Positions 17,661-26,227 of a stretch of DNA of 64,000 nt are shown piece after piece (position 1 is the first letter of the stretch; every line of letters begins with the position of its first letter). The stretch covers positions 1,116,001-1,180,000 of the forward strand of contig JACKMT010000001.1 of assembly GCA_024235255.1 (NCBI GenBank). The letters run 5' to 3'. The translations under genes were made by a program, and so were the position numbers. The notes beneath the pieces are model-generated. The model was not told the DNA's origin. It did not search any database and was given only the letters and a program-made list of their open reading frames with translations. This DNA is from Chromatiaceae bacterium (GTDB lineage: Bacteria; Pseudomonadota; Gammaproteobacteria; Chromatiales; Chromatiaceae).

Positions 17661-19289
17661 TCACAGTTGGATGTTGCCGTGTTTACGATTCGGCCGGGGC
17701 GTCTCTTTATCTTCCAGAAACTGTAAAGTACGGATCAGTCGTCCGCGCGTGTCGCGCGGAAAGATGACATCGTCGATGTAGCCCCGCTTTGCGGCGAGGA
17801 AGGGATTGACGAAGGTCTTGCGGTACTGCTCCTCTTTTTCCATCAGCGCTGCCGCGGGATCGGCAGAGGATTGGATTTCACGCCGGTAGATCACCTCGGC
17901 GGCACCGCGCGGTCCGAGTACCGCAATCTCCGCAGTGGGCCAGGCGTAATGCATATCCGCACCGATATGCTTGGAGTTCATCACGACATGCGCTCCGCCG
18001 TAGGATTTACGCACCGTCACCGTGATCCGGGGTACCGTGGCTTCGGCAAACGCATAGAGCAGCTTGGCGCCATGGCGGATGATTCCTCCGTGCTCCTGCT
18101 CCGGGCCGGGCATGAAGCCCGGCACGTCGACCAGGCAGACGAGCGGAATATTGAATGCGTCGCAAAAGCGCACGAAGCGCGCGCCTTTCGCCGATGCATT
18201 GTTGTCGAGTACACCCGCCAATACCGCAGGCTGATTGGCGATCAAACCAACGGTCTCGCCTCCCAGGCGGCCGAAGCCGACGATCAGGTTGGGCGCAAAC
18301 CGGGCATGCACTTCGAGAAACTCCTCCCCATCGAGAATGCTGTCGATGAGCACCCGCATGTTGTACGCCTGGTTGGGGTTGGACGGCACCAGGTAGTCCA
18401 GCGCGGGATCGGTTCTGTCCGGCGGATCGCGCAGATCGAGCATCGGCGGCCGCTGGCGGTTGTTGGACGGCAGATAGTTGATCAGCCGGCGCACCTCGCG
18501 CAGCAGCAGGATGTCGTTTGGCAGGCCGAAATGGGCGACACCGCTCTTTGTGGTATGCACCGCCGCACCGCCCAACTCCTCGGAGCTGATCTCCTTGTGA
18601 ATCACACTCTTCACTACGTTTGGGCCGGTGACAAACATGTAGGAGGACTCCTCCACCATGAAAACGAAGTCGGTCATGGAGGGGCTGTAGACCGCGCCGC
18701 CGGCGCAGGGGCCCATGATGCAGGAGATCTGCGGTACCACACCGCTGGCGTGCACGTTGCGTGCAAAGATCTCGCCATAGGCGGCCAGTGCATCGACCCC
18801 CTCCTGAATACGGGCACCGCCGGAATCGTTCAGACCGATGACCGGCGTGCCCACGCGCACTGCATGGTCCATCGCCTTGCGGATCTTCTCCGAGTGGGCC
18901 TCCCCCAGGGAGCCGCCAAGGACGGTAAAGTCCTGACTGAAGACGCAGATCTCGCGGCCGTCGATGGTACCGTGGCCGCTGAGCACGCCGTCGCTGAGAT
19001 ACTCGCGGCCGCCGCCGGGATGTCCGCCCCGGCCCGACTTCAGCGCGTCGAACTCCTCGAACGAACCTTCGTCGAGCAGCAGCTCCAGCCGTTCCCGGGC
19101 GGTCAGTTTGCCTTTTTCGTGCTGCTCCTGAATCCGCTTGACACCGCCCCCCAGGCGGGCTTCGTCGCGCATCTGCTGCAGGATACGCAGATTGTCATGG
19201 GGCGGCCACTCCATGGCATTGCGTTGCTGTAGTGGATTCGGTGTCGCTGGATTTTTGCCGGTCAATCCATCATCTGTGCCGCTCGTCAT
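17661..19289 (-). CDS. pccB: Acyl-CoA carboxylase carboxyltransferase subunit (PccB-type)
   Basis: 542 residues, the usual length, with tandem crotonase-like halves. It shows EKGKLTARERLELLLDEGSF at the N-terminus, oxyanion-hole glycines in DSGGARIQEG and GPCAGGAVYSPS, and later FVRFCDAFNIPLVCLVDVPG with GAKLLYAFAEATVPRITV. These are PccB-like, not MccB-like. GAGGGG precedes the ATG. It transfers the carboxyl group from biotin to (probably) propionyl-CoA, giving methylmalonyl-CoA, and forms an operon with the alpha subunit downstream. No methylmalonyl-CoA mutase or epimerase gene is in the window. Confidence 0.88.
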   Translation of the reverse strand: MTSGTDDGLTGKNPATPNPLQQRNAMEWPPHDNLRILQQMRDEARLGGGVKRIQEQHEKGKLTARERLELLLDEGSFEEFDALKSGRGGHPGGGREYLSDGVLSGHGTIDGREICVFSQDFTVLGGSLGEAHSEKIRKAMDHAVRVGTPVIGLNDSGGARIQEGVDALAAYGEIFARNVHASGVVPQISCIMGPCAGGAVYSPSMTDFVFMVEESSYMFVTGPNVVKSVIHKEISSEELGGAAVHTTKSGVAHFGLPNDILLLREVRRLINYLPSNNRQRPPMLDLRDPPDRTDPALDYLVPSNPNQAYNMRVLIDSILDGEEFLEVHARFAPNLIVGFGRLGGETVGLIANQPAVLAGVLDNNASAKGARFVRFCDAFNIPLVCLVDVPGFMPGPEQEHGGIIRHGAKLLYAFAEATVPRITVTVRKSYGGAHVVMNSKHIGADMHYAWPTAEIAVLGPRGAAEVIYRREIQSSADPAAALMEKEEQYRKTFVNPFLAAKRGYIDDVIFPRDTRGRLIRTLQFLEDKETPRPNRKHGNIQL

Positions 19290-19583
19290 GTCGATCCCCT
19301 CGCTGTTGGTGGATGTGTGCGCCGATGAGGATTGCCCGTGATACGGCCATAAGGCTGTGCCTCGGCTGTAATAATTCAGTGTAGGCTAAAACTTGGCGGT
19401 AACCAGAGCGGCTCGCCATATTTACAGTTCTTTAACGAACTAACAGGAATCATGCCGGCCTGCAGGTCAGTTCTTAAGCCACGTCAACCGGTTCCGGTCA
19501 GGCATCGGAAGTTCTTCGTATTTGACCCGGAAGGTTGGCCGGTTTGCTCAGGTCAACTGCTCCTGCTTTTTGGCCTGCCTTTT

Positions 19584-20049
19584 TTACTCAACGGTGATCG
19601 TGATCCTGTCGGAGAAGAGCGCCGGATTCTGCGGTTCGTGATCCTCATCCCCCAACAGCAGCTGTAGCGTATGCGTGCCAGGCGGGAGTTTCAGCGTAGC
19701 TTCAGTCTCGCCCTGATCGAAATGTAGATGCCGCTCGTCGCGCGGGATCTCATGATCCAGATCCGGCAGTTGGTTCAGGTCGATTAACAGATGATGATGC
19801 CCCGCATTATGACGAATCTTGTCGGTGGTTCCGGCCGGTGTGATACCGAAACCGTCAATCCCAAACTTTACCTGGAAAGGACTCTGCACCACCGCACCCT
19901 CTTTCAGGTCTTGGAAATAGACCTTTGCATGCTCAGGGGGTGTGTGCCCCGACGAAAGCCGAGGCCAGTAAAAGCAGGGCCGAGATGCCTAGTGACGAAA
20001 CATTTTTTACCCACAACTTGCTCCCAGTGGTTTCTACGGATACTAACAT
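19584..20049 (-). pseudogene. DUF4399 secreted protein split by a +1 frameshift
   Basis: The downstream frame (from ~19935) gives EHAKVYFQDLKEGAVVQSPF, then VKFGIDGFGI, HHHLLIDLNQLP, and ends DRITITVE, a clear DUF4399 domain. The upstream frame, from ATG 20049, gives a signal peptide (ISALLLLASAFVGAHTP) and then stops at TGA. Removing one base from the five-G run at 19936-19940 (C5 on the coding strand) joins them into ...AFVGAHTPEHAKVYF. The break is therefore either a homopolymer sequencing error or a fresh phase-variation or inactivation event. Function of DUF4399 is unknown; it is exported. Confidence 0.78.
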
Positions 20050-20406
20050 CGGCCTCTCCGGCTTCAGTCTAGCGATAAATCACGGTGAACCTTTCTCACG
20101 CATTCTACAGGAAAAGCCCCTAACTGGGCTTCGGCGTCTATACGCAGGATCGTTAGCAGTTGGGTGACCGGAAGCGCGTGAAGACAGGCCGGTTGACAAA
20201 ACTGCTTGCTGTTCGCGGCCATACCGGGACGGCAGCGTGAGCAGTGCCGTCAGCACTTTTCCCGTATACTTGAGCATGGATTGCCTGTGGATAAACTCAC
20301 TCTTGTCCGGATATTCACTGTTCGGCACGGTGGTGGTTAAATAGTACCTGAGTCGGCCCGGCCCTCCAATGAGCCGGGCACTTAAGCTCAGGTTTCGCAT
20401 GGCTTA
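20050..20406. other. Intergenic stretch with a small hairpin
   Basis: No supported gene. An inverted repeat GCCCGGC-10 nt-GCCGGGC at 20356-20379 lies about 30 bp after the stop of the Spy-like gene and may act as its terminator, although no T-run follows. A minus-strand open frame across 20080-20400 has no recognisable features. Confidence 0.4.
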
Positions 20407-20973
20407 TTAAAAGTCAAGCAGGTTACCGGCTCGTGTCTGCTGCTCCGGAGTCAAGACATTGTAAAGGTCACGGCCCGTGGTCGTGACTCGCTGCATCTGC
20501 TCCAGCCCCTGCTGACGATATGCGAAGCGCTGTTCCGGCGCGACACCGGCTGATCCCATCATGTTCTGACGATGGTCAAGCATCAATCCAGCCTTCCCTT
20601 TGACCGCCTCAGCATACGCGTTCCAGGCCGCTTCCTGATCCGCGGTGATCTCCAGCGCGGATTTCAATCCGCTCAACCGCTGTTCGGTAGAGGCGACCGG
20701 ATCGCCGCTCTGCATGCAGCCCGGACCACCGCCTGGACCGCGCATTCCACGCGGACCGCCCATCATGCGACCCGGGCCAGCCGGCATGCGCCCGGGATTA
20801 CCCATCATTCCACCCGGACCACCCATCATTCCACCCGGGCCACCGCATCCCTGACCAAGTCCGGGACCATATCCGGGACCAAATCCAGCCTGGGCGAACA
20901 CACCGCTTGCCACACCGATGACGAGCGCGGACGCAGCCGCTATACCCAGATATCGTTTAGTTGTCTGTTTCAT
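20407..20973 (-). CDS. Spy/CpxP-like periplasmic LTxxQ protein, Gly/Pro/Met-rich
   Basis: 188 residues. Signal peptide MKQTTKRYLGIAAASALVIG...FAQA; a low-complexity stretch of GPGGMMG-type repeats (~30-88) rich in Gly, Pro and Met, suited to metal binding or disorder; then a helical part with LKSALEITADQEAAWNAYAE and a final LTPEQQTRAGNLL that matches the LTxxQ motif. Relatives are periplasmic chaperones or metal-stress sensors. It is divergent from an OmpR-type two-component system, the usual partner arrangement, and is probably its target (inference). The Met-rich repeats hint at copper or similar metals. Confidence 0.82.
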   Translation of the reverse strand: MKQTTKRYLGIAAASALVIGVASGVFAQAGFGPGYGPGLGQGCGGPGGMMGGPGGMMGNPGRMPAGPGRMMGGPRGMRGPGGGPGCMQSGDPVASTEQRLSGLKSALEITADQEAAWNAYAEAVKGKAGLMLDHRQNMMGSAGVAPEQRFAYRQQGLEQMQRVTTTGRDLYNVLTPEQQTRAGNLLDF

Positions 20974-21049
20974 GACACTCTCCTTATTTGCGTTACTTGC
21001 ATTAAATTCGGTTCAGCCACTTGGCTTAGCTTTATGAAACCGCACTTGT

Positions 21050-21096
21050 GTAAGCTGCCTGTGTCCGGAAACAGGATTTTTGTAAGCTTATGTAAC
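21050..21096. promoter_or_regulatory. Candidate CpxR-like operator repeats
   Basis: Between the divergent Spy-like gene and the response regulator there are three GTAA-type half sites: GTAAG at 21050-21054, GTAAG at 21082-21086 and GTAAC at 21092-21096. The last two are separated by exactly 5 bp, the spacing of the E. coli CpxR box (GTAAA-N5-GTAAA). This suggests autoregulation and control of the Spy-like gene. Confidence 0.4.
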
Positions 21097-21169
21097 AGAG
21101 ATTCGGAGTGTTACCGGGAGTTACAATTCACCACTGCAGCGAGTGGCAATACGAGGTAAGTTTGCAGCC

Positions 21170-21895
21170 ATGAACACCCCGCAAGATCACATTCTGGTTG
21201 TCGATGACGATCCCGAGATTCGTTATCTGCTCAAATCCTTTCTGGAGAAGAACGGCTACCAGGTGAGTAGCGCGGCGGAGGGTGACGGCATGTGGCGGGC
21301 GCTGGAGCAGGCCCATATCGACCTCATCGTGCTCGACCTGATGCTGCCCGGCACCGACGGCATGGAGTTGTGCCGCACCTTGCGTGCCGGTTCCAGGATT
21401 CCGGTGATCATGCTGACGGCGCGCGGTGATGAGATGGACCGTATTCTGGGACTGGAGATGGGCGCGGACGACTACCTGGCCAAACCTTTCAGCGCCAGGG
21501 AGTTGATGGCGCGGATCAAGGTGGTGCTGCGCCGGGTGCGGGAGATGCCCGCCGATCCGCTGGCCGATGTGCCTGAACAGCTCGCTTTTTCCGGCTGGAG
21601 ATTGGATACCCGGACCCAGTACCTCACCTCACCCGATGGCGTGGTGGTGCCGCTGAGCAGTGCCGAGTATCGGCTGCTGCAGGTGCTGCTGACCCACCCG
21701 AACCGCGCCCTTACTCGCGATCAACTGCTCGATATGACCCAGGGGCGCGACGCCGGCCCGTTCGACCGCAGTATCGATGTACTGATCGGCCGTCTGCGCA
21801 AACGCCTCGGCGACGATGCGAAACAGCCGGAACTGATCAGAACGGTACGGGGCCGCGGCTACCTGCTCGCGAGCAAGGTCTCACCGGCCAGATAA
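21170..21895 (+). CDS. OmpR-family response regulator
   Basis: 241 residues from ATG 21170 (a GTG at 21143 is the alternative). Receiver domain with acidic pair DDD near the start, phospho-acceptor Asp in LIVLDLMLPG, Thr in MLTARG and Lys in LAKPFSARELMARI; C-terminal winged-helix domain with LSSAEYRLLQVLLTHPNRALTRDQLLD and RSIDVLIGRLRKRLGDD...IRTVRGRGYLL. A DNA-binding activator phosphorylated by the kinase encoded 16 bp downstream. Together with the divergent Spy/CpxP-like gene it resembles Cpx/Bae-type envelope or metal stress systems; the signal is unknown. Confidence 0.92.
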   Translation: MNTPQDHILVVDDDPEIRYLLKSFLEKNGYQVSSAAEGDGMWRALEQAHIDLIVLDLMLPGTDGMELCRTLRAGSRIPVIMLTARGDEMDRILGLEMGADDYLAKPFSARELMARIKVVLRRVREMPADPLADVPEQLAFSGWRLDTRTQYLTSPDGVVVPLSSAEYRLLQVLLTHPNRALTRDQLLDMTQGRDAGPFDRSIDVLIGRLRKRLGDDAKQPELIRTVRGRGYLLASKVSPAR

Positions 21896-21911
21896 AGAGG
21901 ATATCTGAACC

Positions 21912-23315
21912 ATGCATATCCTGCCGCGATCGCTATTCGGAAGATTGGTGCTGCTGCTGTTGCTCGGCCTGATACTGACCCAGTCGATTTCGGCTTTCAT
22001 CCTACTGCGCGATCGGGGACAGCTGTTGTACGAGTCGCTCCGGGAGCATCTGATCATCCGCACCGCGGGCATTGTGCGCCTGCTCGACTCCCTGCCGCCG
22101 GCCGAGCGCCAAAAGATGCTGCCGTTGTTGACCAGTCAGGATCTGCACATCTCCCTATCCGATCAGCCAATCGCGATACCTGAGCCCGATCGGGATTCCG
22201 TACTCGCGCTGGAGCTGTTCAAAGGTCAACTGCTGCGACATTTACCGCGGAATACCGCGCTGCGCATCGCTATCGAAGGCCCGCTCACCGAGCGGAGGCT
22301 GCCGCCGATGCACCGGCGCTACTTGCCGGGCGGCGGCCGTATGGAGGGACCCTGGGCCTACATGCACGGCCTGCACGCCATGGCGCGCTTTTTTCACATC
22401 CAGGTGCAGTTGCAGGACGGTACCTGGGTGCGCTTTGAGCGCGGTCTGCCGGAACAGCTGTTCGACTGGCCCGCGCGGCTTCTCATCGTACTGGGCGTAC
22501 TGCTGGCCAGTGTGATCCTGCTGTCGCTGGTCGGCGTCCGTTCGCTGATCCGGCCGCTGCGCGATCTGCGGCAGGCGGCCGAAGGTCTCGGCAGGGATAT
22601 CCACCAGCTGCCGCTGCCTGAGACCGGCCCCACCGAGGTGAGAGAGACGGCCAGGGCGTTCAATACCATGCAGTCCCGGCTGAAGCGCTATATCGAAGAC
22701 CGGGCCGGCATACTTGCCGCGGTCTCGCACGATCTCAAGACGCCGCTGACCCGCATCCGTCTGCGCATCGAAATGATGGACGACGAGGAACTGCGTGCCA
22801 AGACCGAGAAGGATCTCGCCGAGATGGAGTCGATGGTAAGCACCACGCTGGAGTTCATGCGCGGCAGCGAAACAACGGAACCCAACCAGCGGCTGGATCT
22901 GATGGCGCTGCTGGAGAGTATTCAACAGGATGCCAGCGAAGCGGGCGGCCAGGTCTATCTCAGCGAACAGCCGATCGCAACTTACGACGGCAAACCGCTG
23001 GCGCTGAAGCGCTGCATTGTCAACTTAGTTGAGAACGCGCTGCGCTACGGCGGGCAGGCCGATATAGCCGTCGAGGAGAGCGGGAAATCGCTGATTATCT
23101 CCATCTGCGACAAGGGCCCCGGCATTCCCGCGGAGTCGCTGCAGCGGGTGTTCGATCCCTTCTTCCGCTTGGAATCCTCGCGGGCGCAGCATACCGGCGG
23201 CACCGGTCTCGGGCTTGGCATCGCCCGCAACATCGCCCGCGCACACGGCGGCGACATCGAACTGCACAATCGCAGCGGCGGCGGGTTGTGCGCCAAGATC
23301 ATGCTACCGCGCTAG
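21912..23315 (+). CDS. Envelope-stress-type sensor histidine kinase
   Basis: 467 residues. Transmembrane helix 1 ~10-32, a periplasmic domain ~33-185 with no recognisable sensor fold, helix 2 ~190-212 (LLIVLGVLLASVILLSLVG), HAMP ~213-265, HisKA with AVSHDLKTPLTRIRLR (His near residue 272) and an ATPase domain with NALRYGG, DKGPGIP and GGTGLGLGIARNIARAHGGD. It phosphorylates the response regulator directly upstream; an AGAGGATA lies before the ATG. The periplasmic part has a Gly/Met/Arg-rich patch (MHRRYLPGGGRMEG) that could touch the Met-rich partner encoded divergently (inference). Confidence 0.92.
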   Translation: MHILPRSLFGRLVLLLLLGLILTQSISAFILLRDRGQLLYESLREHLIIRTAGIVRLLDSLPPAERQKMLPLLTSQDLHISLSDQPIAIPEPDRDSVLALELFKGQLLRHLPRNTALRIAIEGPLTERRLPPMHRRYLPGGGRMEGPWAYMHGLHAMARFFHIQVQLQDGTWVRFERGLPEQLFDWPARLLIVLGVLLASVILLSLVGVRSLIRPLRDLRQAAEGLGRDIHQLPLPETGPTEVRETARAFNTMQSRLKRYIEDRAGILAAVSHDLKTPLTRIRLRIEMMDDEELRAKTEKDLAEMESMVSTTLEFMRGSETTEPNQRLDLMALLESIQQDASEAGGQVYLSEQPIATYDGKPLALKRCIVNLVENALRYGGQADIAVEESGKSLIISICDKGPGIPAESLQRVFDPFFRLESSRAQHTGGTGLGLGIARNIARAHGGDIELHNRSGGGLCAKIMLPR

Positions 23316-23483
23316 GTGCACCTTTTTCCTTCGATGACAACAACCGACCCCGCTATACCTGTCCGGACCTGATGCGGCTTGCGCCGCAGCTCTCCACTGT
23401 GGAAGCGGAAAGCTTCTGCTATCTATGTCCGCTGAGAAGTGTGGCATCGGCTTCTATGCCAGGACCCTGTGCTTAGCGGTATT

Positions 23484-25184
23484 TTAAGGTACGCTGGCAG
23501 TGCCGCTGAGTTGGCTGTTGTCAGGATCGAAGGTATAGCCGGCCAAGCGGAGGTTCGTTAGATCGAGCCGATAGATGCCTGCACCGCTCTTGACCTTGAA
23601 CCTGGCAACCCCGCGACGATTACTCGTCACCATCTGATTGACCGACGAGCCGTCCGGCAGGGTCCAGGTAGCGTTCGCGCTGACACCGGAGACTGACCTT
23701 CCCTGCTCATCCCTGATCGAAAGGCTTCCCGTGACCTCGTAACTGCCGCGACGCTGCCTGATGCTGAAGCTGATATCGTTCACTTGCAGGCAGTTCAGCG
23801 TGCATTGCGGGTCGGTCACGGTGACGGTCAGCGACTCATCACTGCCGGTCGCACCCTCGTTGTCGGTTACCGTCAGCCTGAGGTTGTAAATGCCCGGAGT
23901 GCTGTAGAGCTTGTTCGACGGATTGGGCAGAGTGGAGAAAGTGCCATCTCCGAAATCCCAGTGCCAGGCCGTTATCGACCCGTCAGGATCGCTCGAACCG
24001 GCCGAGCTGAAAACCGGATTGAAGGGTGCGGGTCCGGAAACCGGGCCGATGATCGCAGCGACGGCAAGCGGAGACTCGTTAACGGGCGGGGGCTCGGTAC
24101 CCGGCATCAGGCGCGCCGCCAGCGGTCGATAGGCGCTACCATCGTAATAGGCGCCGACCGCCCAGGCGTCGCACTCCCCCACCTTCGCTGTGTCGTGCCA
24201 GTTGATCGTGACCGCATCGGGGAGGTCGAGTCTGGCGCCTTCGCTCCACTCCATGCCGTTCCAGTAGTAGAAGAGGTCGCCTTCGGCTAGGGAATAAGGC
24301 AACGCCCAGGCATTGCCGGGCCCCATGGTCATGACCCTGGCCATGGCCGTACCGGAAGCAGGGCCTGGCACGCGACTCCATTCATTGCCATCCCAATGCA
24401 GCAGAATATCCCCCAGGTAGCCTGCGTCTCCCGCCACCCAGATGTCGTCGGGACCGCTGCCGTCTATGTCGCGGAAGAAACTCGGATCCTGACCGTCGAA
24501 AGGCGTGGCAACCTTACTCCAGGTGGTGCCATCCCAATGCTGGGTGTAGCCGATGTAGGTGGCACGCCCGGAGCCGCCGTAGCCGACGGTCCAGACATCG
24601 TCCGGCCCCGTGGTATAGATCGCCTTTGGGTAGAGACGCTGGTCCGGTGCATAGATCGGTGGCAGGTCGATCTCCTGCCAGGCGGATCCGTCGAAGTGAA
24701 ATGCATCGCCGCCCGCGGTAAGGGCCCAAACGTTAGTCGTCGATGAGCCCGAGATATCGATCGGCCCGCTCGGGTGGCGCAGGATATCGATACGATCGAC
24801 GCCGGCTCCGCGTATACGCATGAACAGCACCTCGATCTCGTAGACCGAGAAGGCCCTGGTAGCGGAGAACCAGGCGTCACCGTCCGGCGTACTGCCTGAA
24901 GCTCCGAAGACGAAGCCGTCCGCTTCGGGCGGCAGTGCCTGTTCGCTCCAGGTAGTGCCGTCGAAGTGGCGCAGCACCGGGACACCGGAGTCGGCCGCGG
25001 AAGCGCCGATCGCCCATAGGGTGCCTGCGTCGAGTGCCGCCAGATGCGAGGTCATGCCCGGTACGGGAACGGTATCAAAGGTACCGCAGCGTGAAACCGC
25101 AAATGCAACTGATGTTGCCAGCATGCCGGAAACGGCTACGATGGTGATGATCAGCTTATTTAATCTACTGTGAAGCAGATGCAT
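23484..25184 (-). CDS. Secreted propeller-like protein with a PKD domain
   Basis: 566 residues. An N-terminal signal (LNKLIITIVAVSGMLATSVAFA), then about six repeats of the pattern DDVWxVG...HWDGTTWSxV (~40-370), which probably fold as a beta-propeller. A PKD domain follows with the hallmark HWDFGDGTFS and YNLRLTVTDNEG (~380-460), then a C-terminal Ig-like domain (SLSIRDEQGRSVSGVSANATWTLPDGSS). There is no PEP-CTERM or lipobox. It is likely extracellular, for surface or polymer binding. It is convergent with the two-component genes and its neighbours give no hint of function. Confidence 0.8.
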   Translation of the reverse strand: MHLLHSRLNKLIITIVAVSGMLATSVAFAVSRCGTFDTVPVPGMTSHLAALDAGTLWAIGASAADSGVPVLRHFDGTTWSEQALPPEADGFVFGASGSTPDGDAWFSATRAFSVYEIEVLFMRIRGAGVDRIDILRHPSGPIDISGSSTTNVWALTAGGDAFHFDGSAWQEIDLPPIYAPDQRLYPKAIYTTGPDDVWTVGYGGSGRATYIGYTQHWDGTTWSKVATPFDGQDPSFFRDIDGSGPDDIWVAGDAGYLGDILLHWDGNEWSRVPGPASGTAMARVMTMGPGNAWALPYSLAEGDLFYYWNGMEWSEGARLDLPDAVTINWHDTAKVGECDAWAVGAYYDGSAYRPLAARLMPGTEPPPVNESPLAVAAIIGPVSGPAPFNPVFSSAGSSDPDGSITAWHWDFGDGTFSTLPNPSNKLYSTPGIYNLRLTVTDNEGATGSDESLTVTVTDPQCTLNCLQVNDISFSIRQRRGSYEVTGSLSIRDEQGRSVSGVSANATWTLPDGSSVNQMVTSNRRGVARFKVKSGAGIYRLDLTNLRLAGYTFDPDNSQLSGTASVP

Positions 25185-25491
25185 GGTCAGCCTCCTGGTG
25201 ATCGGCAGTTATATGATGGAAAATCCGGCAATCTTAAGTTTACGCGGGTGATTCATTGCCCTGACATTGTCACGCAAGGGGTGCTCTCCAATTTGATTCG
25301 CTTGCCAAAGCGCGTGCAAAGATTGTCAAACGCAGCGTGCCAGAGATCACTGGTTGTTTCTGTGACAAAGTCACCAAGCCGAATCAAGGCTGGAAACCCG
25401 ATGGATTCGATCCCGCCGCGAGCGCTGGGGTAATAGTGCGTCACCCGCTCCAGTCCCGGGGAGAACCAACTGATAATGAAAGGGAACAACC
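25185..25491. other. Intergenic region between divergent genes
   Basis: No supported gene. It should contain the promoter of the PKD-protein gene and that of the small truncated exported ORF at 25492. A minus-strand open frame here has no recognisable features. Confidence 0.35.
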
Positions 25492-25647
25492 ATGCATACA
25501 ACAACTACCAGGCTCATCGGAGTCGCGTTAACCTTTGCTGCCTGGGCTGCAGTTGCCGTTGCAGAGCACGGGAATATGCCCGCTGCGCAGCGCGCCTTGC
25601 AGGTACGTTTTTCGGACTGCAACGCGGTTCGCGGGGGATTTTGAGAT
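25492..25647 (+). pseudogene. Exported protein truncated by a miniature inverted-repeat element
   Basis: ATG 25492 follows AAAGGGA at a good distance. The first ~37 codons give a clean signal peptide (LIGVALTFAAWAAVAVA) and EHGNMPAAQRA; after about 25591 the frame runs into the reversed repeat element and ends VRFSDCNAVRGGF-stop. The rest of the gene is not found beyond the element, so the original protein cannot be identified. Confidence 0.5.
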
Positions 25648-25654
25648 AGGTTCT
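25585..25654 (-). repeat. Partial copy of the AGAACCTATCTCA miniature element
   Basis: Read on the minus strand from 25654 it begins AGAACCTATCTCAAAATCCC and continues with the same CGCGAACCGCGTTGCAGTCCG block and ACCTGCAAGGCGCG block as the copies at 30381-30537 and 49976-50143. Only this end is present; the other terminal repeat is missing. Confidence 0.8.
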
Positions 25655-25746
25655 AGTAAACAGCCCGGATGACAGCGATGACGGGCAGCTGCAACCGCTT
25701 CCAGTGCAGCCAAGCCTTATTGAAAATTCAGTGCGTTCGAGGGATT

Positions 25747-26220
25747 TCACCCCTCGACCCAGGACCGGACCTGATCCGGGCCGGGGATGCCACCGCTATG
25801 CACCAATTTGCCATCAACCACCACACCGGGCGTTGACATGACGCCATAGGCCATGATCGCAGCAATGTCCGTTATCTTTTCCAGTTGAATGTCCACCCCA
25901 GCCTGCTTGGCGGCCAGGGTAATTACGTTGGCGGTGATCTCGCAGTTGCGGCAACCGCTGCCCAACACTTTGATGTTTTTCATACTCTTTAACTCCGTCA
26001 AAGAAGCGCAACAATTACCCTTGCCTTCCAGCTGTACCGGTGGACAGGGCACACTGCCGAAGGAACAGTAGACACAACAATCCCCGGGCTTCGGCCGCAG
26101 GAGCGTTGAACAGCCTGGGCACTGCCAGTACCAGATACATTGATCGGTCGGCATCGCTTCGGTCTGTTTGAAGCCGCATTCCGGGCAGGTGAGCGTGGAC
26201 TCAGGGACAAATGTTTGCAT
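25747..26220 (-). CDS. GDCCVYC-domain protein fused to a thioredoxin-fold domain
   Basis: 157 residues. The N-terminal ~75 residues carry CPECGFKQTE, CPGCSTLLRPKPGDCCVYCS and FGSVPCPPVQ, the GDCC-x-C family often found beside arsenic and mercury genes. After GKGNCCASLTELKS comes a redox-active-disulfide/small thioredoxin domain (MKNIKVLGSGCRNC ... MSTPGVVVDGKLVHSG), whose active site is CRNC. These two parts are usually separate genes; here they are in one frame, though an internal start at the MKN (25982) is possible. Likely cytosolic thiol chemistry tied to the permease encoded 7 bp upstream. Confidence 0.82.
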   Translation of the reverse strand: MQTFVPESTLTCPECGFKQTEAMPTDQCIWYWQCPGCSTLLRPKPGDCCVYCSFGSVPCPPVQLEGKGNCCASLTELKSMKNIKVLGSGCRNCEITANVITLAAKQAGVDIQLEKITDIAAIMAYGVMSTPGVVVDGKLVHSGGIPGPDQVRSWVEG

Positions 26221-26227
26221 GATTTAT

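Noticed and set aside
20080..20400. Minus-strand open frame of ~106 codons
   Set aside because: No ribosome site, no motif and low-quality composition; treated as intergenic.
25253..25504. Minus-strand open frame of ~83 codons with a hydrophobic start
   Set aside because: It overlaps the start of a better-supported exported ORF on the other strand and has no family features.
25747..26220. Selenocysteine in the GDCC protein
   Set aside because: Some relatives carry Sec, but all motif positions here are TGC/TGT Cys codons and no in-frame TGA is present.
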